From Terebella lapidaria (Eukaryota; Annelida; Polychaeta; Terebellida; Terebellidae): DNA of 64,000 nucleotides. Within the stretch, counting starts at the first letter, position 1. Every line of letters begins with the position of its first letter. The notes beneath the pieces are model-generated. The model did no database searches. It saw only the letters and a list, made by a program, of their open reading frames with translations, and was not told where the DNA came from. The stretch spans positions 52,844,451 to 52,908,450 of the forward strand of contig OX424556.1 of NCBI GenBank assembly GCA_949152475.1, read 5' to 3'. Of the stretch, positions 33,875 through 46,700 are shown one piece after another. The translations under genes and the position numbers were made by a program.

Positions 33875-36800
33875 CACAACAAAGCCAGGTGGAACACATG
33901 AGTCCACAACAAAGCGAGGTAAGACGCATGAGTTCACAACAAAGCGAGGTAAAACACCTGAGTCCACAACAAAGCCAGGTAAAACACATGAGTCCACAAC
34001 AAAGCGAGGTAAAACACCTGAGTCCACAACAAAGCGAGGTAAAACGCATGAGTTCACAACAAAGCCAGGTAAAAGGCATGAGTTCACAACAAAGCCAGGT
34101 AAAACACATGTGTCCACAACAAAGCGAGGTAAAATGCATGAGTTCACAACAAAGCCAGGTAAAAGGCATGAGTTCAAAACAAAGCCAGGTAAAACACATG
34201 AGTCCACAACAAAGCGAGGTAAAACGCATGAGTTCACAACAAAGCCAGGTAAAAGGCATGAGTTCACAACAAAGCCAGGTAAAACACATGTATCCACAAC
34301 AAAGCCAGGTAAAAAACATGAGTCCACAACAAAGCGAGGTAAAGCGAGTTCACAACAAAGCCAGATAAAAAGGCATGAGTTCACAACAAAGCCAGGTAAA
34401 ACACATGTATCCACAACAAAACCAGGTAAAACATGAGTCCACAACAAAGCCAGGTAAAACATGAGTCCACAACAAAGCCAGGTAAAACACATGTGTCAAC
34501 AACAAAGCCAGGTAAAACACATGTATCCACAACAAAGCCAGGTAAAACATGAGTCCACAACAAAGCCAGGTAAAACATGAGTCCACAACAAAGCCAGGTA
34601 AAACACATGAGTTCACAACAAAGCCAGGTAAAAGGCATGAGTTCACAACAAAGCCAGGTAAAACACATGAGTTCACAACAAAGCCAGGTAAAAGGCATGA
34701 GTTCACAACAAAGCCAGGTAAAAGGCATGAGTCCACAACAAAGCCAGGTAAAAGGCATGAGTTCACAACAAAGCCAGGTAAAACACATGAGTTCACAACA
34801 AAGCCAGGTAAAAGGCATGAGTCCACAACAAAGCCAGGTAAAACACATGAGTTCACAACAAAGCCAGGTAAAAGGCATGAGTCCACAACAAAGCCAGGTA
34901 AAACACATGAGTTCACAACAAAGCCAGGTAAGACACATGAGTCCACAACAAAGCGAGGTAAAAGGCATGAGTTCACAACAAAGCCAGGTAAAAGGCATGA
35001 GTTCACAACAAAGCCAGGTAAAACACATGAGTTCACAACAAAGCCAGGTAAAAGGCATGAGTCCACAACAAAGCCAGGTAAAACACATGAGTTCACAACA
35101 AAGCGAGGTAAAACACATGACTCCACAACAAAGCCAGGTAAAGCGCATGAGTTCACAACAAAGCCAGGTAAAAGGCATGAGTTCACAACAAAGCCAGGTT
35201 AAACACATGAGTTCACAACAAAGCCAGGTAAAACACATGTATCCACAACAAAGCCAGGTAAAACACATGTATCCACAACAAAGCCAGGTAAAACATGAGT
35301 CCACAACAAAGCCAGGTAAAACACATGAGTTCACAACAAAGCCAGGTAAAAGGCATGAGTCCACAACAAAGCCAGGTAAAACGCATGAGTTCACAACAAA
35401 GCCAGGTAAAAAGGCATGAGTTCACAACAGAGCCAGGTAAAACACATATATCCACAACAAAGCCAGGTAAAACACATGTGTCCACAACAAAACCAGGTAA
35501 AACACATGTGTCCACAACAAAGCCAGGTAAAACATGAGTCCACAACAAAGCCAGGTAAAACACATGATTTCACAACAAAGCCAGGTAAAACACATGTATC
35601 CACAACAAAGCCAGGTAAAACACATGAGTCCACAACAAAGCGAGGTAAAACGCATGAGTTCACAACAAAGCCAGGTAAAAGGCATGAGTTCACAACAAAG
35701 CCAGGTGAAACACATGAGTTCACAACAAAGCCAGGTAAAAGGCATGAGTCCACAACAAAGCCAGGTAAAACACATGAGTTCACAACAAAGCGAGGTAAGA
35801 TATGAGTCCACAACGAAGCGAGGTAAAACGCATGAGTTCGCAACAAAGCCAGGTAAAAGGCATGAGTTCACAACAAAGCGAGGTAAAACACATGAGTTCA
35901 CAACAAAGCGAGGTAAAACGCATGAGTTCACAACAAAGCCAGGTAAAAGGCATGAGTTCACAACAAAGCCAGGTAAAACACATGTATCCACAACAAAACC
36001 AGGTAAAACATGAATCCACAACAAAGCCAGGTAAAACATGAGTCCACAACAAAGCCAGGTAAAACACATGAGTCCACAACAAAGCGAGGTAAAACACCTG
36101 AGTCCACAACAAAGCCAGGTAAAACACATGTATCCACAACAAAACCAGGTAAAACATGAATCCACAACAAAGCCAGGTAAAACATGAGTCCACAACAAAG
36201 CCAGGTAAAACACATGTGTCCACAACAAAGCCAGGTAAAACACATGTATCCACAACAAAGCCAGGTAAAACATGAGTCCACAGCAAAGCCAGGTAAAACA
36301 CATGAGTTCACAACAAAGCCAGGTAAAAGGCTTGAGTTCACAACAAAGCCAGGTAAAACATGAGTTCACAACAAAGCCAGGTAAAAGGCATGAGTCCACA
36401 ACAAAGCCAGGTAAAACACATGAGTTCACAACAAAGCGAGGTGAAACACATGACTCCACAACAAAGCGAGGTAAAGCGCATGAGTTCACAACAAAGCCAG
36501 GTAAAAGGCATGAGTCCACAACAAAGCCAGGTAAAAGGCATGAGTTCACAACAAAGCCAGGTAAAACACATGAGTTCACAACAAAGCGACCTAAAACACA
36601 TGAATTCACAACAAAGCAAGGTAAAACACATGCGTCCACAACAAAGCCAGGTAAAAGGCATGAGTTCACAACAAAACCAGGTAAAACACATGAGTTCACA
36701 ACAAAGCGACCTAAAACACATGAATTCACAACAAAGCAAGGTAAAACACATGCGTCCACAACAAAGCCAGGTAAAAGGCATGAGTTCACAACAAAGCCAG

Positions 36801-39800
36801 GTAAAACACATGAGTTCACAACAAAGCGACCTAAAACACATGAATTCACAACAAAGCAAGGTAAAACACATGCGTCCACAACAAAGCCAGGTAAAAGGCA
36901 TGAGTTCACAACAAAACCAGGTAAAAGGCATGAGTCCACAACAAAGCCAGATAAAACACATGTATCCATAACAAAACCAGGTAAAACACATGAGTTCACA
37001 ACAAAGCCAGGTAAAACGCATGAGTTCACAACAAAGCCAGGTAAAAGGCATGAGTCCACAACAAAGCCAGGTAAAACGCATGAGTTCACAACAAAGCCAG
37101 GTAAAACACATGAGTTCACAACAAAGCGAGGTAAAACACATGACTCCACAACAAAGCCAGGTAAAACGCATGAGTTCACAACAAAGCCAGGTAAAACACA
37201 TGAGTCCACAACAAAGCCAGGTAAAACATGAGTCCACAACAAAGCCAGGTAAAACATATGAGTTCACAACAAAGCTAGGTAAAACACATGTGTCCACAAC
37301 AAAGCCAGGTAAAACACATGTATCCACAACAAAACCAGGTAAAACATGAGTCCACAACAAAGCCAGGTAAAACATGAGTTCACAACAAAGCCAGGTAAAA
37401 CGCATGAGTCCAGAACAAAGCCAGGTAAAACATGAGTCCACAACAAAGCCAGGTAAAACACATGAGTTCACAACAAAGCGAGGTAAAACACATGAGTTCA
37501 CAACAAAGCCAGGTAAAACACATGAGTCCACAACAAAGCCAGGTAAAACACATGTATCCACAACAAAACCAGGTAAAACATGAATCCACAACAAAGCCAG
37601 GTAAAAGGCATGAGTTCACAACAAAGCCAGGTAAAACATGAGTCCACAACAAAGCCAAGTAAAACACATGAGTTCACAACAAAGCCAAGTAAAACACATG
37701 AGTTCACAACAAAGCGAGGTAAAACACATGAGTCCACAACAAAGCCAGGTAAAACACATGTATCCACAACAAAACCAGGTAAAACATGAATCCACAACAA
37801 AGCCAGGTAAAAGGCATGAGTTCACAACAAAGCCAGGTAAAACATGAGTTCACAACAAAGCCAGGTAAAACACATGAGTCCACAACAAAGCGAGGTAAAA
37901 GGCATGAGTCCACAACAAAGCGAGGTAAAAGGCATGAGTTCACAACAAAGCCAGGTAAAACACATGAGTCCACAACAAAGCGAGGTAAAAGGCATGAGTC
38001 CACAACAAAGCGAGGTAAAACGCATGAGTTCACAACAAAGCCAGGTAAAAGGCATGAGTTCACAACAAAGCCAGGTAAAACACATGTATCCACAACAAAA
38101 CCAGGTAAAACATGAATCCACAACAAAGCCAGGTAAAAGGCATGAGTTCACAACAAAGCCAGGTAAAACATGAGTCCACAACAAAGCCAAGTAAAACACA
38201 TGAGTTCACAACAAAACCAGGTAAAAGGCATGAGTCCACAACAAAGCCAGATAAAACACATGTATCCATAACAAAACCAGGTAAAACACATGAGTCCACA
38301 ACAAAGCCAGGTAAAACACAGGAGTTCACAACAAAGCCAGGTAAAACATGAGTCCACAACAAAGCCAGGTGAAAGGCATGAGTTCACAACAAAGCGAGGT
38401 AAAACACATGAGTTCACAACAAAGCCAGGTATAAAACATGAGTGCACAACAAAGCCAGGTAAAGCACATGTATCCACAACAAAGCCAGGTAAAACACATG
38501 AGTTCACAACAAAGCCAGGTAAAACACATGAGTTCACAACAAAGCGAGGTAAAACGCATGAGTTCACAACAAAGCCAGGTAAAAGGCATGAGTTCACAAC
38601 AAAGCCAGGTAAAACACATGTGTCCACAACAAAGCGAGGTAAAATGCATGAGTTCTCAACAAAGCCAGGTAAAAGGCATGAGTTCTCAACAAAGCCAGGT
38701 AAAAGGCATGAGTTCAAAACAAAGCCAGGTAAAACACATGAGTTCACAACAAAGCCAGGTAAAACACATGAGTTCACAACAAAGCCAGGTAAAACACATG
38801 AGTTCTCAACAAAGCCAGGTAAAAGGCATGAGTTCTCAACAAAGCCAGGTAAAAGGCATGAGTTCAAAACAAAGCCAGGTAAAACACATGAGTTCACAAC
38901 AAAGCCAGGTAAAACACATGAGTTCACAACAAAGCCAGGTGAAACACATGAGTTCACAACAAAGCCAGGTGAAACACATGTATCCACAACAAAGCCAGGT
39001 AAAACACATGAGTTCACAACAAAGCCAGGTAAAACACATGAGTTCACAACAAAGCGAGGTAAAACACATGTATCCACAACAAAGCCAGGTAAAACACATG
39101 AGTTCACAACAAAGCGAGGTAAAACGCATGAGTTCACAACAAAGCCAGGTAAAAGGCATGAGTTCACAACAAAGCCAGGTAAAACACATGTGTCCACAAC
39201 AAAGCGAGGTAAAATGCATGAGTTCACAACAAAGCCAGGTAAAAGGCATGAGTTCAAAACAAAGCCAGGTAAAACACATGAGTTCACAACAAAGCCAGGT
39301 AAAACACATGTATCCACAACAAAGCCAGGTAAAACACATGAGTTCACAACAAAGCCAGGTAAAACACATGAGTTCACAACAAAGCCAGGTAAAACACATG
39401 AGTTCACAACAAAGCCAGGTAAAACACATGAGTTCACAACAAAGCCAGGTAAAACACATGTATCCACAACAAAGCCAGGTAAAACACATGAGTTCACAAC
39501 AAAGCCAGGTAAAACACATGAGTTCACAACAAAGCCAGGTAAAACACATGAGTTCACAACAAAGCCAGGTAAAACACATGAGTTCACAACAAAGCCAGGT
39601 AAAACACATGTATCCACAACAAAGCCAGGTAAAACACATGAGTTCACAACAAAGCCAGGTAAAACACATGAATCCACAACAAAACCAGGTTAAACACATG
39701 AGTTCACAACAAAGCGAGGTAAAACGCATGAGTTCACAACATAGCAGGTAAAGCGCATGAGTTCACAACAAAGCCAGGTACAACACATGAGTTCACAACA

Positions 39801-39945
39801 AAGCCAGGTAAAAGGCATGAGTCCACAACAAAGCCAGGTAAAACACATGTATCCACAACAAAGCCAGGTAAAAGGCATGAGTCCACAACAAAGCCAGGTA
39901 AAACACATGAGTCCACATCAAAGCCAGGTAAATCAGACTGGTTAA
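33875..39945 (+). repeat. 30-bp minisatellite of the exon 8 5' splice site, about 200 units
   Basis: The unit is TTCACAACAAAGCCAG followed by GTAAAACACATGAG. Exon 8 ends TTCATTAACAAGGCCAG|GTAAAATATACTAG, so the unit copies the last 16-17 exonic bases plus the donor. Most units keep CAG|GTAAAA or GAG|GTAAAA. Some have lost it (AAGCGACCTAAAA, AAGCCAAGTAAAA, AAGCCAGATAAAA). A 120-bp four-unit block is tandemly triplicated at about 36570-36930. Short 26-28-bp units (AAAACATGAG) are interspersed. Both strands carry long meaningless ORFs because 30 is a multiple of three. Confidence 0.97.
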
Positions 39946-40247
39946 TTTACAAAGCCATGTAAAACAGACAAGTTGATCAACAAAGCCAGGTAAAACCAGA
40001 TAGGTTTATCAATAAAAACCATTTAAAACAGACAGAACAATAAACGAAGCCAGGTAAAACAGACAGGCTAATCAGCATAGCCAGGTGATACAGACAGAAT
40101 AATCAACAAAGGTAGGTAGAACAGACAGGCTAATCAGCAACGCCAGGTAAAACAGACAGGTTAATAAACACAACCAGGTAAAACAAACAGGTACATCAAC
40201 AAAGCCGAGTAACACTGGACATGTTCATGAATAAAGCTAGGTAAAAA
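39946..40247 (+). repeat. Decayed edge of the 30-bp array
   Basis: Units of about 33 bp, such as CAGGTTAATCAACAAAGCCAG followed by GTAAAACAGA, are irregular and diverged. They resemble the exon 8 end (TTAACAAGGCCAG) more than the central units do, as expected for an old array edge not recently homogenised. The same decayed units continue on the other side of the inserted transposon at 58613-58727. Confidence 0.85.
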
Positions 40248-40623
40248 CTAGCCACGCTTGCGACGGTTCATTCTTTCATGACCGTCGCGAACAATGGACG
40301 TCTCTGCCGGGACGACGATAATGCTCCCAAACAATCTGTGATATAAACATAAATACCTCGAATTGGGCTCCCGGAATCTTTCTTTTGTGTTCCACTCGCG
40401 TGCAGCGACCACGCTGCACTAAAACTGATAGCTGTCGCCCTTTTTTTCATAGTTTTAGGAAGTTTGACAGATCCGCGTGGTAATTTCTGTTTTCTTTTCA
40501 AACGCCATCGATGTCCGCAATACTGCGCATGCGCGAAGGTGCACGCGCTCGTGCAGGCAACTGGTTCATTTTAACTAGACGGTTCGGTTGTGGACAGTGC
40601 AAGTAGCCTCTGATGCTGTGCTA
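40248..40623 (+). repeat. Left terminal inverted repeat (376 bp)
   Basis: Reverse complement of 58230-58605 with about six substitutions. It contains an ORF of 77 codons reading outward on the minus strand (40501 to 40268), mirrored at 58352-58585. GC-rich inner part with GCGCATGCGCGAAGG, perhaps a promoter for the helicase whose ATG is 79 bp inside the repeat. Confidence 0.95.
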
Positions 40624-40701
40624 CGTAGTTATTTGGAAAACACTACTCGAGTAATAGACCTATATCTCGTTATATACATGCACAAATAGGTCAAGTTCAA
40701 G

Positions 40702-43700
40702 ATGCTTGAGGAAGCAGTAAAGTCCGTTTGTCGGGTTCTGAATCTACCGTATGACCTCAAACAGAAACAAATGGAGGTTGTAAAGACACTGGTCGACGGC
40801 AAAGATTGTTTTTGTGTGATGCCCACAGGTTAGAGTGATAAGTGAACAAAAATTGCAATAACCCTGAGATCCAAATTCAAAATTGATTTGTATAGGAACA
40901 TCATATGCTGAAATTAATCTAATTCACACTAAATCTAACTGTTCCGATAATTTCATCATTCCTTGTATGTGTAAACCTCTTTTCAACATGTATTAGCAAA
41001 CCTCTTTTCAACACCTACATGTATTAGCAAAAATATCAGTCGATTGGCATACTGTATTCATTGTTCTGCACACACAATTGTACACCAGGAGTTCATTGGT
41101 TCAAAATAAAATTTTGTGCTACAGGGTATGGAAAGACCGCACCAATGATGTTGATGCCACTAATTATGGATGCCACTGATTATCGGCCCTTTGGGCCGAT
41201 AAGCTATTATCATGGTTTTTCGTCCGCCGTCCGTTGGCCGTCGTCCGTCCGGGTCTGTAACTTTTTTTTGGCATGATGAATTTCCCCATAATTTTGTCAG
41301 AACATACCTTAGGCCAATATCTAAAAACGTTTTTTTCATTTTTTTGATTGAATCGTTTTTGCCGATTTGGATTTTGGACTTTGGTGGCCATTTTCTCAAA
41401 AACTGTCTGATTAGTTTTGAGATTTTTGTTTCAAAACATTCCTCTCATGTACCTCTATGACATGTATAAGTTTCGTTGCCCTTGAATCGCCGGTCTGCGT
41501 GTGGCGGCCATTTTGATTTTTTGACAGGTCGGCGAAAAATTTTTTTTTTGTCCCAAATCAAGTCACTATTCGTTTTGAGCCATTTCCAGCAAAAAAAAAT
41601 TTTTTTGGACTTAGAAAATTTCACCCAATTTTTCCTTTATAATGGGAGCTATGCAGAGTAATCTCATAGAACACTTCAAGATAGAGACTAAGTATTGGCA
41701 CATTCAAATGGGAAATCATATATTGCGGTTTGAGTGGTGACCTTGAATTTGACCTTCAATGACCTTGAAAGGTCAAAATGACCTTTTTTGTCGAAAAAAC
41801 AATGAATTTTGCCTTTGGTGGTCATTTTCTCAAAATCTATTCAGACAGTTTTTCTCAAAATCATGTATAAGATTCTCCTTATGTACCTTTGTGATGTGTA
41901 TACAGTGGTCCCCCTCAGATAAGACCTACCCTTTTGCCACAAAATTAAGGTCCTATCTAAGGGGATGTCTTATTAGAGGGGTTCATTTACATGTTAAAGT
42001 CATTCTAGCGCCACAAGAAAAAGTCTTTACAGAGGGGGAAGTCTTTCTTGAGGGGGGTCTTATCTGAGGGGGACCACTGTAAATTTTGTAGCCTTTGAAA
42101 TGACAGTCTGCATGTGGCGGCCATTTTGTTTTTTTGACGAGTCAGCCAAAAAAAATTTTTTTGTCCCAAATCGAGTCACTATTGGTTTTGAGCCATTCCA
42201 GCAAAAAAAAAAAAAATTTTTTTTTTCGGCCATTGAAAATTGTTTCGGACTTAGAAAATTTCACCCCTGGTTTCCTTCATAATGGGAGCTATGCAGAGTA
42301 ATCTCATAGAACACTTCAAGATAGAGCCTAAGTATTGGCACATTCAAATGGGAAATCATATATTGCGGTTTGAGTGGTGACCTTGAATTTGACCTTCAAT
42401 GACCTTGAAAGGTCAAAACGACCTTTTTTGTCGATAAAACGATGAATTTTGCTTTTGGTGGTCATTTTATCGAAATCTATTCAGACAGTTTTCCTCAAAA
42501 TCATGTATAAGATTATCCTTATGTACGTTTGTGATGTGTATAAGTTTTGTTGCCTTTGAATCGACTGTCTGTGGAAATTTGTCATTAACGAAAAAAATCT
42601 TTCAAGATGTAACTTGATTTCGTATTATAGTCCATACAGAAAATGTGTTTCTATCAACATTTACGAAGATGTTTTAACATATTGATTTTAATATCAGTGT
42701 AACAATTTATATGTATTCAGTGTTCTACGCAATTCACATGATTGCCGGTAAGCTACAGCACCCTTGGTGCTATGTTTTTTCAGTAAGGCTAAATAGCCGG
42801 GGAGCACAGGTTGTGTGTGTTTATGATGTGCATTTGTAATATTTGGTAACATCACAAACAGTAATACAAAATTATTTATTATATTCGCTGACAATTCCTT
42901 GACAATAAGATCGACCCATGGCATGTGTAAATTACAGCAATGGGGTACCTGCTGATGCCATGTGCTTTTGGGGCTCTGAAACAGTCTATTATGCCTGAAA
43001 ATTACAAAAAACGTCATGTCTATTGTCTGCATTATGCAAAAACAAACATAACAAAATTTTAATGCTACTTTATTACGTTTTTGTATTATATGGCACAATA
43101 GACTGTTTCTATGGTTTATCTATACCCGAATTACATGGTGGCGATCCTGGTGGCAAACAGGAACCTCATTCACACGGAATGATAATTCCTGACAAATAAG
43201 GTATGAAGGAATATTATTACGATATTACACAGCTATACAAGAAGCACCACATCTGCTTAGTAATAAGCCCACTGAGGTCCCTGATGCGCGACCAGAAAGC
43301 TGCGTGGGACGAAAAACTTAACTGTAAAATAATCCTGAAGCTAGCTGAAATGAGTGACGAAGATATCAGCGGTATGTAGGCCTACTGTTCCAGGTATCAA
43401 TGTCAAACGAGTTTAAATACAAACTGAATGTGCTCTTGAGCAAGCCAAAAGATCACTCAAGTGAACAAGTGGTATAAATTGATATGGATCTGAATTTCGT
43501 CAGGTACAAGTCAAGAAATTTTGATCACTAGTACAGTAGATCCTGTGTTAAAGACCACCTGGTTTGAGAGACCACCCTGTGTTTTAAGACCATTTCACTT
43601 GGTCCCAAGTGGCCTTTTATCATGTAAATGGACCTGTAATGAGAGACCACCTGTCATTTAAGACCACCTTTTTGGGGTCCCTTGGGTGGTCTTAAAACAC

Positions 43701-46700
43701 AGGATCCACTGTATCATGATTTTATTTCAGAAATAAAACAAGGGAAATGCTCTGTTATAATATCTTCCCCTGAGGCCATATGTCAGGATGTATGGCGTGA
43801 AGTGCTTGAACGCCACAGCGGCAAGTTCTGTGCCATAGTGATTAATGAAGCACATTGCATGATCACCTGGTATTTATTATTATTTGTTCCCTACCAATCT
43901 ACATAGGCTCCACTTCTGATGGCTGACCCAAAATGCTGAAAACATTATGATACAAGTTTGTTAGCAACTGTAATATTACGTTTCACCCCAGGGGTAAGAC
44001 TTTCCGGTCCAAGTATCTGCGTGTAAGGGAACTTAGATCTCTAATGGGAAAAGTTCCCATACTATCCAGTACTGCAACAGCAACAAAGAAGATCATGCAG
44101 GAGATCCAGTCAGTACTAGGCATCCAGGACTTCCAGCCTGTAACAGTGCTACCTGACCGGTGAGTTTGTCCAAATATACAAGTCTGAGAACAAACACATC
44201 CCCAAAGTACATGTAATTCAGAAGAATTTAAACCAAAAACCACAATTAACTACGGAGTGAACCCAGTAACCCCCTAGATCGATTATATACATGTAGCCCG
44301 AACATACAATTAATGATCGAGCGAGCCCCAGCCGACGTACATATGCTGAACTGGGTGGTGGAAAAGCTGGGTACAGAAGGCAGAGAAGCCCCAAAGATGA
44401 TCATATTTTGCAGGTGCATAATAGGGACGTGTTACAAAATATGCCTAAAAAATAACAAGAAACACGAGTTACCTCGTCATGATATAAATATGAATACATT
44501 CAAATGAAGGATGTGCAATGACATTACTGGAAAATAATTATAATAATTGTATCCCCCGAACAAAGTTCGGCGGATACTATGAATTTGGCTTCGTCGTCCG
44601 CGTCCGCATCCGCGTCTGCAGAGATTTTCTTGTGAACGCGCTACAGGCCGCAATTCTCACCCGATCACCATTATTTTTTGCAGGCACATATATAATGGTA
44701 AGATCCCGAAACCAATCGATTTTGGTTGCCGTGGCAACTAAATTGGTCGTTTGGGGACACATTTTGCATTGAAAACAGCCTGTTTGAGACACATGGCTTG
44801 TGAACGCGCTACAGGCCGCAATTCTCACCCGATCACCATTATTTTTTGCAGGCACATATATTATGGTAAGATCCCGACACCAATCGATTTTGGTTACCAT
44901 GGCAACTGAATTGGTCGTTTGGGGACACATTTTGCATTGAAAACAGCCTGTTTGAGACACATGGCTTGGGAACGCTCTACAGATGGCAATTTTTGACGAA
45001 TCTCGATAATATTTGGAAGTGTTGTTGGGAAGGGCTGTCACATGAAACCAATTGTTTTTTAGAATGATCATGTAAATATTAATATGTTAACAGCCTAACT
45101 TATTACAGAATTTTGAAATATCCATTTTGACATGTAAGATCATTCCAATAGCCTGTACAATGGAAGGTAATGACACTGGTTTCTTGTTCAGAATGGAGAA
45201 CTGAAGTTTTCAGTGAAAACAGGACAATATTACTGAATAAGTTAACATTAGTTTTACTAGTTAAGTCTATTATTGTCCACAATAAAAATAGTTAAGACGA
45301 GAAACGTTTATTATTAAGCTCAACAAGGTAAAGGTTTTGTCCAGTACAGATTTCATGGGTGTGACTGAATAAGTTAACATTATTTTTAATAGTTAAGTCT
45401 ATTATTGACCACAATAGTTAAGACAAGAAATATCTATTATTAACCTCAACAAGGTAAATGTTTTGTCCAGTAAAACTTTCATTGGTGTAACCGAATAAGT
45501 TGAAATTACTTTCACTAGTTAAGTCTATTATTGACCACAATAAAAGTAGTTAAGTCTATTATTGACCACAATAAAAATAGTTAAGATGAGAAATATTTAT
45601 TATTAAGCTCAACAAGGTGAAAGTATGTCCAGTACAGATTTCATGGGTGTACTGAATAAGTTAACATTATTTTTACTAGTTTAGTCTATTATTGACCACA
45701 ACAAAAATAGTTAAGACAAGAAATATTTATTATTGGGCTCAACAAGGTGAAGAATCTGTCCAGTAGACATTTTATGTCTGTAACCAAATATGTTAACATT
45801 TTTTTTGCTAGTTAAGTCTATTATTGACCTCAATAAAAAATAGTTAAGATGAGAAACAATTATTATTGAGCTCAACAGGGTTAAGGTTTTGTCCGGTAGA
45901 AATTTCTGGGTGTAACCGAATAAGTTAACTTTAATGTTACATGTTAAGTCTATTATTGACCACAATGAAAATAGTTAAGACAAGAAATATTTATTATTGG
46001 GCTCAACAAGGTGAAGGCTTTGTCCTGTAGAGATTTTATGGCTGTGACCAAATAAGTTAACATTATTTTTTTGCTAGTTGTATCCCCCGAACAAAGTTCG
46101 GCGGATACTATGGATTTACGATCGTCGCGCCGCGTCCGCGTCCGCGTCCGCAGACACTTTCTTGTGAACGCGCTGCAGCTTGCAAATATGAACCGATTTT
46201 GATAATATTTCATATGGACATGTCTTATGGTGAGATCTGGACACCTATTGATTTTGGTTGCCATAGCAACCAAAATAGCCGATTGGCGTAACATTTTGTG
46301 CTCAAATTAGCCTGTTTAACACACATGGGTTGTGAATGCTCTACGGGTGGGAGTTTTCAATGAATGATGATGAAATCGCACAGGCTCAATGAGAAAGACC
46401 ATCACACGAAACCTATTGTTTTTCAGAATGATCGAATAAATATTAATACGTTTGAGAGGTTAACTTATTACGACAATTAAAATACCTACTTTGACATGTG
46501 TGATCACTCCAATAACCTGTACTATGAAAGCAAATTGCACTGGATTCTTGTTCAGAATACAGAACTGATGTTTTTGGTGAAAACAGAACAATATTACTGA
46601 ATAAGTTAACATTGGTTTTACTAGTTAAGTATATTATTGACCACAATAAAAATAGTTAAGACGAGAAACATTTATTATTGAGCTCAACAAGGTAAAGGTT

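Noticed and set aside
33846..39945. ORFs on both strands with KPGKTHEFTT, QQSQVKHMSS and CELMCFTWLC repeats
   Set aside because: A 30-bp unit without stops gives open frames on both strands. The array lies directly after a conserved exon donor, so it is intronic.
33875..39945. CRISPR-like array (regular 30-bp repeats)
   Set aside because: No unique spacers; units are contiguous and the context is a eukaryotic intron.
42694..43098. 134-codon minus-strand ORF as a gene
   Set aside because: No recognisable domain; lies in a helicase intron of a transposon with a small inverted repeat. Likely chance.
44577..45071. 164-codon minus-strand ORF
   Set aside because: Lies within the repeated 5' region of a Helitron-like element and contains an internal duplication (ACAGGCCGCAATTCTCACC); no domain.
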